From NCBI GenBank assembly GCA_903955385.1, contig CAJBNH010000028.1:1-57990 (forward strand): DNA of 57,990 bases, read 5' to 3'. The notes under the pieces were generated by a model. That model made no database searches and was not told where the DNA came from. It saw only the letters and a program-made list of their open reading frames with translations. Source of the stretch: an uncultured Myxococcales bacterium (GTDB lineage: Bacteria; Myxococcota_A; UBA9042). Of the stretch, positions 8,462-20,342 are shown piece after piece (position 1 is the stretch's first letter; every line of letters starts with the position of its first letter). A program made the translations under genes and the position numbers.

Positions 8462-9133
8462 ATGCCCCTGTCCCGCAACGAGATGGCTGCCCGCGTCGCT
8501 GAGGAGCTGCAGGACGGCTTCTACGTCAACCTGGGCATCGGCATGCCGACCCTTGTCGCCAACTTCATTCCGCCCGGCATGGACGTGATCCTGCAGAGCG
8601 AAAACGGAATGCTCGGCGTCGGCCCGTTTCCCTACGAAGGCGACGAAGACCCCGACTTGATCAACGCCGGCAAGCAGACCATCACGCAACTACCCGGATC
8701 TTCGTATTTTTCGTCGGCTGAGTCCTTTGCGATGATCCGCGGTGGCCACGTGGACCTGACGATTCTGGGGGCCATGCAGGTGTCCGAAGCGGGCGATCTG
8801 GCCAACTGGACCGTGCCCGGCAAGATGATCAAGGGCATGGGCGGCGCAATGGACCTCGTCGCGGGCGCCAAGCGCGTCGTGGTCACGATGACCCACTGCG
8901 ACAAGACGGGCGAGCGCAAGATCCTGCGCGAGTGCACCCTGCCGCTGACCGGCAAGAAGGTGGTGCACCGGATCGTCACGGACATGGCCGTCATCGACGT
9001 GACGCCTGAGGGCCTGATCCTGCGCGAGATCGCCAGCGACACCACCGTTGAGGAGGTCCTGCGCCTGACCGACGCGCCGCTGCAGGTCGCTCCTGAAATC
9101 CGCGTGCTGAAGGCGACCGCGACTGCGGCCTGA
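8462..9133 (+). CDS. scoB: 3-oxoacid CoA-transferase, subunit B
   Basis: The 223-residue beta subunit of a class I CoA-transferase (SCOT/AtoA type), which moves CoA between succinyl-CoA and acetoacetate or similar acids. The catalytic glutamate is E47 in QSENGMLG, preceded by the typical [27 protein letters not shown] and the [16 protein letters not shown] stretch are also characteristic. ATG at 8462 has AAGGAG eight bases upstream. The alpha subunit normally lies directly upstream of this one; here a HEAT-repeat gene takes that place, so the partner must be encoded elsewhere or the enzyme is incomplete. Confidence 0.92.
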   Translation: MPLSRNEMAARVAEELQDGFYVNLGIGMPTLVANFIPPGMDVILQSENGMLGVGPFPYEGDEDPDLINAGKQTITQLPGSSYFSSAESFAMIRGGHVDLTILGAMQVSEAGDLANWTVPGKMIKGMGGAMDLVAGAKRVVVTMTHCDKTGERKILRECTLPLTGKKVVHRIVTDMAVIDVTPEGLILREIASDTTVEEVLRLTDAPLQVAPEIRVLKATATAA

Positions 9134-9198
9134 ACCGCAGCGCCCCCACGAGTCCCCCCGACTCCACCGCGGAGCCCCTGCTTCGCCCAGAGGCGCCC

Positions 9199-10299
9199 AT
9201 GCGCAACTCCTATCCGGTCACCGCCCCCCTGGACCGCCTGGTTTCCGTCGTCATGGCCGGTGGCAGCGGTACGCGGTTTTGGCCCCTGTCGCGCAAGGAC
9301 GAACCCAAGCAGCTGCTGAAGTTCTTTGGCGACAAGACCTTGCTGCGCACCACCGTCGACCGTATCGCGCCCTTGTGCCCACCGCAGCGGCAGCTGGTCG
9401 TCACCGCCGCACATCTGGTCGATGCCGTGCAGGCCGTGCTGCCCGAGCTGGGTCCCGGCCAGATTCTGGGCGAGCCGGCCCCGCGCAACACCGCACCCTG
9501 CATGGCGTTGGCGGCGATGGTGGCGCAGCAGCTGGTCAGCGACGCGATTCTGGTGCTGCTGCCCGCCGACCACTATGTCGCCGATGCACAGAAGTTCCGC
9601 GACGCGCTGGCGATCGCCGTCCAACACGCAGAGCGCGGACACATCGTGACCTTGGGCGTGACGCCCAGCCAGCCTGAGACCGGCTACGGCTACATCCAGC
9701 TGGATCAGGAGGTTGGCGAGGGTGTGTCGAAGGTGGCGCGGTTTGTCGAGAAGCCCGACTTCGAGACCGCCATGCGCTATCTCGAGGGCGGCAAGCACCT
9801 GTGGAACGCGGGCGTGTTCGTATTGCGCGCCGACGTGGCCATGCGGGCGCTGGACGAGCACGTGCCGGCCATCGGCGTTGCCTTGGGCGAGCTGCGGGCC
9901 GGCGTGCACCGCTTTGACAGCGAGGCGTTCGCGGCCATCGTGCGCGTCGCCTTCCGCCACTGCCCGTCGGTCAGCATCGACTACGGTGTCATGGAGCGTG
10001 AGACCGATCTGCGCGTCGTGCGGCTGGATGCCGGCTGGAGCGATGTCGGCACGTGGCACTCCGTTCTGGGGCTGCGGCCCGCGGGCGAGGAGAACTTCGT
10101 GCACGGCCCCGTGTCGGCGCTGGATTGCCACAACAGCGTGCTGATCTCGAAGGGGCCGTACCTCGCCGCGGTCGGTCTGGTCGGCATGGCCGTCGTCGTC
10201 ACCGACAAAGCCACGCTGGTGCTGCCGGTCGACCGCTCGCAGGACGTTCGGCAGGTCGTCGACGAGGTCGCGCGCTTGGGCCGATCAGACCTGCTATAG
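9199..10299 (+). CDS. manC: Mannose-1-phosphate guanylyltransferase
   Basis: Makes GDP-mannose from mannose-1-phosphate and GTP for polysaccharide or glycan synthesis. The 366-residue protein has the nucleotidyltransferase signature GGSGTRFWPLSRKDEPKQ (from about residue 19), the APRNTAP and LPADHY motifs, and VEKPDFETA. It lacks the C-terminal phosphomannose isomerase domain of the bifunctional enzymes, so it is the short monofunctional form. The phosphomannomutase that supplies its substrate follows 57 bases downstream, which supports the assignment. Confidence 0.92.
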   Translation: MRNSYPVTAPLDRLVSVVMAGGSGTRFWPLSRKDEPKQLLKFFGDKTLLRTTVDRIAPLCPPQRQLVVTAAHLVDAVQAVLPELGPGQILGEPAPRNTAPCMALAAMVAQQLVSDAILVLLPADHYVADAQKFRDALAIAVQHAERGHIVTLGVTPSQPETGYGYIQLDQEVGEGVSKVARFVEKPDFETAMRYLEGGKHLWNAGVFVLRADVAMRALDEHVPAIGVALGELRAGVHRFDSEAFAAIVRVAFRHCPSVSIDYGVMERETDLRVVRLDAGWSDVGTWHSVLGLRPAGEENFVHGPVSALDCHNSVLISKGPYLAAVGLVGMAVVVTDKATLVLPVDRSQDVRQVVDEVARLGRSDLL

Positions 10300-10356
10300 G
10301 CCACCGAAATCTCTTCGTTTCCACCCATCCATCTGGACCCCTGAACGGAGCCCCTG

Positions 10357-11736
10357 TTGAACGCGAACATCTTTCGTGCCTTGGACATCCGCGGACTGGT
10401 CGAGCGAGACCTGCCCCTGCCGGTCGTGCGGTCGCTGGGCCGCAGCATCGGCACCTTGGTGCGCCGCAAGGGCCTGAAACCGGTCATCGCCGTGGGCCGC
10501 GATGCGCGTCTGTCGAGTCCTTCACTGCGTGATGCGCTGGTCGAGGGGCTGGTCGCTTCGGGGGTGTCGGTCGTCGACATCGGCCTGTGCGCGACGCCCA
10601 TGCTGTACTTCGCCGCCCACACGCTGGACATCTGCGGTGGCGTGATGGTCACCGGCAGCCATAACCCCCCGGGAGACAACGGGTTCAAGATCACGCTGGA
10701 TCGGCTGAGCCTGCACGGGGACGACATCCAGCAGCTGCGTCGCACCATCGAGTCGGGCGACTACGAGACGGGGGAAGGCACCGTCAGCTTCCACGAGATC
10801 CACCGACCGTATGCCGACTGCATCATCGACGGCATCCGCCGCGGACCGCGCGCCCTGAAGGTCGTGGTCGATGCCGGTAACGGGCCGACGGGGCCGGTGG
10901 CCCCTGGATTGCTGCGACGGCTGGGCGTGGACGTGGTCGAGCTGTACTGCAACCTCGACGGCAGCTTTCCCAACCACCACGCTGACCCCACGGTGCCCGA
11001 GAATCTGGTCGACCTGCAGGCGGCGGTGACGGCACACGGCGCAGATCTGGGTGTCGCGTACGACGGCGACGGTGACCGCATCGGTGTCGTCGATGCCGAT
11101 GGCCGGATCCTGTGGGGCGACCAGCTGATGGTCATCCTGGCGCGGGCGCTGCTGCAGGAAGTCCCCGGTGCTGCGATCGTTGCCGAGGTCAAGTGCAGCC
11201 AGACGCTGTTCGACGACATCGCCCGCCACGGCGGTCGGCCCGTGATGAGTCAGGTCGGCCACAGCCTGATCAAGGGGCGGATGAAGCTGGAGAACGCTGA
11301 GCTTGCTGGCGAGATGAGCGGTCACATCTTCTACAAACACCGCTACTTCGGCTTTGACGACGCGATGTACACCACGTGCCGCCTCATCGAGATCCTGCAG
11401 CACACCGACAAGCCGGTGTCCGCGCTGCTGGCCGGCCTGCCGCCCACGTTTGCGACGCCTGAGCTGCGTCTGGACTGCCCGGACGATCTGAAGTTCGCTG
11501 TGGTCGCTGCCGTCACCGCCGCCTTTCGCGCGACCCACGAGGTCATCGACATCGACGGCGTCCGGGTGCGCTTTCCCGATGGCTGGGGGCTGGTGCGCGC
11601 CTCCAATACCGGTCCCGTGCTGGTGATGCGCTGCGAGGCCGGGACACCCGATGGCCGCGACCGCATCCAGGCCGAGCTGACCCGCGCGGTCGCCCACGCC
11701 AAGAAGATTTCGTCCGTTGCCGAGGTGCCGGCGTGA
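10357..11736 (+). CDS. manB: Phosphomannomutase/phosphoglucomutase
   Basis: Interconverts hexose 6-phosphate and 1-phosphate via a phosphoserine. The 459-residue alpha-D-phosphohexomutase has the phospho-serine loop VTGSHNPPGDNG (S101), metal-binding DGDGD (236-240), sugar-specificity loop GEMSGHIFYK and the C-terminal phosphate-binding RASNTGP. The GEMSGH loop matches dual-specificity PMM/PGM enzymes (AlgC type). The start is TTG at 10357, with ACGGAG ending six bases upstream; a leading short NIFRALDIRG also fits the family. Its stop overlaps the GTG of gatC (GTGA). Confidence 0.91.
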   Translation: MNANIFRALDIRGLVERDLPLPVVRSLGRSIGTLVRRKGLKPVIAVGRDARLSSPSLRDALVEGLVASGVSVVDIGLCATPMLYFAAHTLDICGGVMVTGSHNPPGDNGFKITLDRLSLHGDDIQQLRRTIESGDYETGEGTVSFHEIHRPYADCIIDGIRRGPRALKVVVDAGNGPTGPVAPGLLRRLGVDVVELYCNLDGSFPNHHADPTVPENLVDLQAAVTAHGADLGVAYDGDGDRIGVVDADGRILWGDQLMVILARALLQEVPGAAIVAEVKCSQTLFDDIARHGGRPVMSQVGHSLIKGRMKLENAELAGEMSGHIFYKHRYFGFDDAMYTTCRLIEILQHTDKPVSALLAGLPPTFATPELRLDCPDDLKFAVVAAVTAAFRATHEVIDIDGVRVRFPDGWGLVRASNTGPVLVMRCEAGTPDGRDRIQAELTRAVAHAKKISSVAEVPA

Positions 11737-12062
11737 CCCAGACTGACCCGCGTCTTGCCGCGCCGCTGGAGCACGGGGCGCTGGACGCCGACGTCGTGCG
11801 CCGCACGGCGCAGCTGGCTCGGCTGGCATTGCAGCCCGACGAGGCCCACCGCTATCAGGCCGACCTCGGGAGAATTCTGGGCTATTTCCAAGACCTGCAG
11901 GACCTCGACACGACCGGTGTGCCGCCGATGGTGCATCCGACCGACGCCGCGATGCCGCTGCGCGAAGACGAAGTGCGTCCCGGCGTGGATCCGCAAACGA
12001 TTCTGGGTCAGGCGCCACGGGCGGAGACCGGCCTGTTTCTGGTGCCACGGGTGGTCGGATGA
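11733..12062 (+). CDS. gatC: Asp/Glu-tRNA amidotransferase subunit C
   Basis: Small stabilising subunit (109 residues) of the GatCAB complex, which amidates Glu-tRNA(Gln) and/or Asp-tRNA(Asn). It shows the conserved [16 protein letters not shown] start, the helix with [13 protein letters not shown], and the Pro-rich tail around [10 protein letters not shown] that lies along the GatA-GatB interface. The GTG start at 11733 overlaps the manB stop, and the stop overlaps the gatA ATG by four bases, so translation of the three genes is probably coupled. Confidence 0.93.
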   Translation: MTQTDPRLAAPLEHGALDADVVRRTAQLARLALQPDEAHRYQADLGRILGYFQDLQDLDTTGVPPMVHPTDAAMPLREDEVRPGVDPQTILGQAPRAETGLFLVPRVVG

Positions 12063-13560
12063 CGGCACTGTTGCCCCACGAGCAGTCGCTGACGGCGTGC
12101 GCACAGGCCATCGCAGCGGGCGAGGTTACGGCCGAGACGGTGACACGCGCCGCCCTTGACCGCATCGAAGCGCAAAACCCTTTGCTGAATGCCTATCTGC
12201 ACGTGGATTCCGCCGTCGCGCTGCAGCAGGCCCGGGCGGTGGATTTGGCGCGGGTGGCGGGTAAGGAGCTGGGGCCGCTGGCCGGCGTGCCGGTGTCGGT
12301 CAAGGACTTGATCGCGGTGCAGGGGATGCCGCTGACGGCGGGGTCGAGGATCCTGCAAGGCTACACGCCGCCCCGCGACGCCACCGTGGTCGAGCGGCTG
12401 CGGACGGCCGGTGCGGTGCTGCTGGGCAAGACCAACCTGGACGAGTTTGCGATGGGCTCGTCGAACGAGTCGTCCGCGTTCGGTCCTGCGCGCAACCCAT
12501 GGAACACGCAGCGGGTTCCCGGCGGATCGTCGGGCGGCGCGGCGGCGGCCGTCGCGGCAGGTCTGGGCGTCGCGGCGCTGGGCACGGACACCGGCGGGTC
12601 GATACGTCAACCGGCAGCGCTGTGCGGCATCGTGGGGCTCAAGCCATCCTATGGCCGGGTTTCGCGTTTGGGCGTCGTGGCTTATGCGTCGTCGCTGGAC
12701 CAGGTGGGACCGATGACGCGCACGGTCCGCGACGCCGCCCGGTTGCTGCAGGTGATCGGCGGTCCGGACCCCGGCGACGCAACTTGCGACCTGCGGGCGC
12801 TGCCCGATCTGGAAGCGAACCTCGATCAGGGGGTTGCGGGCCTGCGAGTGGGCGTTCCGCACGAGTTTCTGGACGGAGCCGAAGGTCTTGACCCCGCTGT
12901 GCGAAGCCGCGTCGATGCCGCCCTGCAGGCCCTGCAAGGCCGTGGCGCGACATTGGTGCCGGTCGCCCTGCCGCACACGCGCCACACGCTTGCAACCTAC
13001 TACCTGATCGCCACCGCCGAGGCCTCGGCCAATCTGGCCCGCTATGACGGCGTGCGCTTTGGACGACGCACAGAGGCGCGACCCGGCGATGGCATCGACG
13101 ATCTGTACGCCCGCACCCGAGGCGAGGGCTTCGGCACCGAGGTGAAGCGACGCATCCTGTTGGGAACCTTTGCACTTTCAGCCGGCTATCGCGACGCGTG
13201 GTACGAGAAGGCCTGCCGGGTGCGCCGCCTGATCCATGACGACTTCGAACGGGCGTGGCAGACCTGCGACGTGCTGGCAGGGCCGACTTCGCCCGTCGTC
13301 GCCTGGAAGCTCGGCGAATTCGTACAGGATCCGCTGGCGATGTACCTGATGGACGTCTTTACTCTGGGCGTGAATCTGGCGGGGCTGCCGGCGCTGTCGG
13401 TACCCGTGGGGCTGCATCCGGACGGGCTGCCGGTGGGGCTGCAGCTGATCGGCCGTCCATTCGACGAAGCGACGCTGCTGCGTGCTGGTGCCACGGTCGA
13501 AGCGGACGCAGGCACGCTGGAGCCCCCGGAAACACCGGACGCCAGCGACCGGAGGCCGGC

Positions 13561-13564
<4 letters not shown>
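12059..13564 (+). CDS. gatA: Asp/Glu-tRNA amidotransferase subunit A
   Basis: The 501-residue glutaminase subunit of GatCAB, an amidase-signature enzyme that releases ammonia from glutamine. The Ser-cisSer-Lys triad is complete: K82 in VSVKDLI, S157 in PGGSSGG and S181 in [12 protein letters not shown]. Neighbouring motifs [18 protein letters not shown] and [15 protein letters not shown] are also typical. ATG at 12059 sits in an ATGA overlap with gatC, and the stop overlaps the gatB ATG in the same way. Confidence 0.95.
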
Positions 13565-15039
<1,475 letters not shown>

Positions 15040-15358
15040 GGTCTGACCGCCCCGGCTGCCCCCCGTTCAGGGCGTCGACGATTCCGCTTCCAAGTCCAAT
15101 CTTTGCGCGAGAGGCCGCCAGAAGGCCGCGCGAGCGGTGGGGTCTTGAGACCCGCGGCCGACGTCGGTCCTTCGGGAATACTTGTCGCCACGCGCGGGAT
15201 GGCTACAGTTCACTTTGGTACGCGATGGCTCGAAACGATACATGTATCGTCTCAGGACCTTGCTGGGGGCGTTTCTGCAAGCCTTTCATGGAGTCATCCC
15301 TGAGTGGCGGTCAGGCGCGACGGACTCGGCACCAGCCGCGCGCACACGAGGTGCTGCA
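15040..15358. other. Intergenic region upstream of the PAS protein
   Basis: No gene is supported in these 319 bases. They contain a candidate promoter (15215-15243) overlapping a perfect 16-base palindrome (15235-15250). No clear terminator for the gat genes was seen. Confidence 0.45.
15215..15250 (+). promoter_or_regulatory. Candidate promoter overlapped by perfect palindrome ACGATACATGTATCGT
   Basis: TTGGTA (15215-15220) and ATACAT (15238-15243) are spaced 17 bases apart. The -10-like element lies inside a perfect 16-base palindrome (15235-15250). The arrangement is that of a repressor-controlled promoter for the downstream PAS gene (start 15359). The assignment is by inspection only. Confidence 0.4.
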
Positions 15359-16165
15359 ATGGGTTCCAAGGTGTTCAACATGCCCTCCTTCGCGCCGGTG
15401 CGGCCCTTGGCCATGACGGGCAGCCGGAACCCGTTCGGGTCCCAGGAGTCGGAGGATGCGACTGGAGCCGTGACCGTGGTCGACGAGAGCGGGCGCTATG
15501 TGTTCGCCAACCGCGCCGCTTCGGCACTGCTGGGGCGACCGCCGGCCGAGCTGCTGCGGGCCTACGTGTATGATCTGGACCTTCGGTTCGCCGATGCTGC
15601 CGACTGGCAACGCTACTTCCAGTGGTTGCGGCAGCAGGACGACCGCCACTACATCGCCTGGGGACGACGCGACGGCAGCAACGCAGCCCCGATCGAGGCT
15701 GCAGCGTCATTCCTGGAATTTGGTCCCGGATACGTGCTGACCGTCGCCCGGCAGTGGCGTCAGGCGCAAGCGCCACGGGGTCCGTCGGCGGGCCTTGAAC
15801 GCATGCCGGGGATCTTCCTGACCCTTGCCGACAATGGTCGGGTCGAGTCGATGAGCGGCCTGCACTTGGCTGCCTTGGGGCTGACGAATCAGGGCGAGCT
15901 CGATCTCGACGCTTGGGCCATGTTCTCCAAGGTGCCAGAGCTGTGTCAGCTGCTTCAGGAGGCGGTCGCGGGAGCGCCGCAGAACCGCGAGGTCGCCATT
16001 GGCCGCCAGCGGTTTCAGGTCACGGCGGCACCGAAACCCGGAGGCTCAGGGGTGTGGTGCGTAGCCGTCCCCTGTACCGCAAGCACCGCGCCGAACGGGG
16101 TTGCGCCGCCTCGCCACGCCACCCGCGCCATGCGGCCCTTGTCCTCGAGGATGCCGACAGAGTAG
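15359..16165 (+). CDS. PAS-domain protein without recognisable output domain
   Basis: About 268 residues. A PAS domain spans roughly residues 30-135, with the typical GAVTVVDESGRYVFANRAA start and LLGRPPAELL. A second, weaker PAS-like segment follows (GIFLTLADNGRVESMSGLHL, about 150-240). No kinase, cyclase, GGDEF or DNA-binding domain follows, so it would act as a sensor or adaptor by protein contact. The ATG at 15359 was chosen because the upstream in-frame extension is low in PAS-like content and crosses the candidate promoter; the start is uncertain. The lipoprotein gene begins 32 bases downstream. Confidence 0.6.
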   Translation: MGSKVFNMPSFAPVRPLAMTGSRNPFGSQESEDATGAVTVVDESGRYVFANRAASALLGRPPAELLRAYVYDLDLRFADAADWQRYFQWLRQQDDRHYIAWGRRDGSNAAPIEAAASFLEFGPGYVLTVARQWRQAQAPRGPSAGLERMPGIFLTLADNGRVESMSGLHLAALGLTNQGELDLDAWAMFSKVPELCQLLQEAVAGAPQNREVAIGRQRFQVTAAPKPGGSGVWCVAVPCTASTAPNGVAPPRHATRAMRPLSSRMPTE

Positions 16166-16197
16166 AAGCCAGGCAGACCTCGCGGCTGGCCCCTTGC

Positions 16198-17184
16198 ATG
16201 ACCACCCCACAGCTACGACACGCCCCCTTCTCAAGCGCACCGGCTTGGCTCGCTTGCTTGGCGCTCGTGTCCGCCTGCACCACCGCCGAGCCCTCGGTTG
16301 CGCCCCTGGACGTTGTCCCCTCAGGTGACACGGGTGCCGAAGCCGCAGACGAAACCCAACCAGCGCCCGATGTTGCGCCGCCCGGCCCTGCCTGCAACGG
16401 CTCGGTGGCCCTGTGTGGCAGGCGGCTGGATCAGGTCGTGTTCGCCACCGCCCACAACGCCTTCAACAACGAGGCGGAAGGGTGGCTGCTGCCCAACCAG
16501 AAGTACGGCCTGACCCGCCAGCTGCACGATGGCGTCCGCGGCTTCATGCTCGATGCTTGGCCCTACGACGGCGAGGACGCGGCGCTGCAGGACAAGACCA
16601 CGCTGTGCCACGGTCCGTGCGGGCTGGGCGCGGAGTGGCTGCGCGACGGCTTGGGCAAGCTGCACGACTTCCTGCACGAGGATCCGCGCGCCGTGCTGGT
16701 CATCGTCTTCGAAAACCATGTGGGCGAAGCGGAGTTGGACATCGAGCTGCAGGCAAGCGGCCTGCTGGACCACACCCACGCACACACTGCCGGGACGCCC
16801 TGGGCCACGCTGGGGGTGCTGGTGGCCGCCGATCAACGGGTGGTGATCCTGACCGAGGAGGGACCGGCAACCCGGCCGTGGAACCACCCGTATCTGCAGA
16901 CAGCGTTCGACACGCCGTTTGCCGTCAAGCAGCCCGCCGGCTTTACCTGCAGCGTGGGGCGAGGTCAGGCCGGCAACGACCTGTTTGTACTGAACCACTT
17001 CTTGACGAACCCGATCGGCAGCGCCAAGCAGGCCTCGCTGGTCAACTTCAACCCGCTGCTGTTGGACCGCGCCCTGCAGTGCCAGACCGAGCGACAGCAC
17101 CTGCCCAACCTGATCGCCGTCGACTTCTACGACTTGGGCGACGTACTGGCGGTGACGGACACGCTCAATGGTGCCGGGCGCTGA
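16198..17184 (+). CDS. Lipoprotein with PI-PLC-like phosphodiesterase domain
   Basis: A 328-residue exported protein with lipobox LVSAC (C27), then a Thr/Pro/Glu-rich linker to about residue 62. The domain resembles the phosphatidylinositol-specific phospholipase C X box (PLC-like phosphodiesterase superfamily): a catalytic-type His in ATAHNAF (H86), LHDGVRGFMLDAWPYDG with acidic metal or sugar ligands, AVLVIVFENHV, and a C-terminal NLIAVDFYD strand. Substrate is uncertain: phospholipid or a glycosylated diol phosphate are options. It is probably tethered to the outer or inner membrane. A weak inverted repeat (17185-17199) follows the stop. Confidence 0.68.
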   Translation: MTTPQLRHAPFSSAPAWLACLALVSACTTAEPSVAPLDVVPSGDTGAEAADETQPAPDVAPPGPACNGSVALCGRRLDQVVFATAHNAFNNEAEGWLLPNQKYGLTRQLHDGVRGFMLDAWPYDGEDAALQDKTTLCHGPCGLGAEWLRDGLGKLHDFLHEDPRAVLVIVFENHVGEAELDIELQASGLLDHTHAHTAGTPWATLGVLVAADQRVVILTEEGPATRPWNHPYLQTAFDTPFAVKQPAGFTCSVGRGQAGNDLFVLNHFLTNPIGSAKQASLVNFNPLLLDRALQCQTERQHLPNLIAVDFYDLGDVLAVTDTLNGAGR

Positions 17185-17244
17185 CCGACCGCTCGTCGGC
17201 AACACAGCAAAACCAGATGTAATTGTTTGTCTTATGCTGCAGGA

Positions 17245-19295
<2,051 letters not shown>

Positions 19296-19299
<4 letters not shown>

Positions 19300-20276
19300 T
19301 CGGCCAGCCAGCGCGCCGCCTGGCGTGCGTAGTAGGTCAGGATGATGTCGGCGCCGGCGCGGCGGATGCCCATCAAGCTCTCGAGGACCGACTTCTTCTC
19401 GTCCAGCCAACCCTTCTCAGCCGCAGCCTTCAACATCGCGTACTCGCCGCTGACCTGATAGGCCGCCACCGGCAGGTCGGTCGCGGCGCGCAGCTCGGCG
19501 ATGACATCCAGATACGGACCGGCCGGCTTGACCATCACCATGTCCGCGCCCTCGTCCACATCGGCGTCCAGCTCGCGCAGGGCCTCGCGGCGGTTGGCGG
19601 GATCCATCTGATAGGTCTTCTTGTCGCCGAATTTCGGAGCAGAATCCAAGGCATCGCGGAACGGGCCATAGAACGCCGACGCGTACTTGGCGGTGTAGGC
19701 CAGAATCGACACGCCGGTGAAGCCTGCGTCGTCCAGCGTGTCGCGGATCTCGCCGATGCGGCCGTCCATCATGTCGCTGGGGGCCACGATGTCGGCACCG
19801 GCGCGGGCGTGGCACAGGGCCTGCTTGCACAGCTGGGCGACCGTCTCGTCGTTGAGGATGCGCCCGTCGGGCGACACGATGCCGTCATGGCCGTCGGAGT
19901 TGTAGGGGTCGAGCGCGACGTCGGTGACCATGACGAGGTCGGGAAACTTGGCCTTCAGCCTGCGGATCGCGACGGGCACCAAGCCGTTGGGGTTGTAGCA
20001 CTCGTCGCCGGTCGAGTTCTTCAGCTCCTCGGCGATGGCCGGGAACAGGACGACGGCGCGGATGCCCTCGGCCCACGCGCCTGCAACCTCAGCGTCAAGC
20101 GCATCCAGATCCAGGCGATAGCAACCCGGCATCGACGCGATCGGCTGGATGCCCGTGCCCGCGTGGACAAACAGCGGCAGGATGAAGTGGCGCGGCGACA
20201 GCGTGGTCTCGCTGTGAAACGCACGGATCGCGGCGGACTTGCGGTTGCGGCGGGGACGAGAGCGCAGGGAAAGCAT
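19296..20276 (-). CDS. hemB: Porphobilinogen synthase (delta-aminolevulinic acid dehydratase)
   Basis: Condenses two 5-aminolevulinate molecules to porphobilinogen in heme biosynthesis. The 326-residue protein has both Schiff-base lysines: K197 in ILAYTAKYASAFYGPFR and K250 in MVMVKPAGPYLD. Its metal loop reads DVALDPYNSDGHDGI (119-133), the Asp-rich Mg-dependent form without the Zn-binding cysteines. The ATG at 20276 has GGAGG seven bases upstream. An upstream in-frame ATG at 20330 lacks support. It lies 66 bases downstream of the hybrid kinase operon and is translationally coupled to the metal transporter fusion. Confidence 0.95.
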
Positions 20277-20342
20277 GGGCACCTCCAGAGCAAGGGCCGG
20301 GAGGGTCGGGCGAAACGCAGCGGAAGGCAAGAGCCGGGTGGG

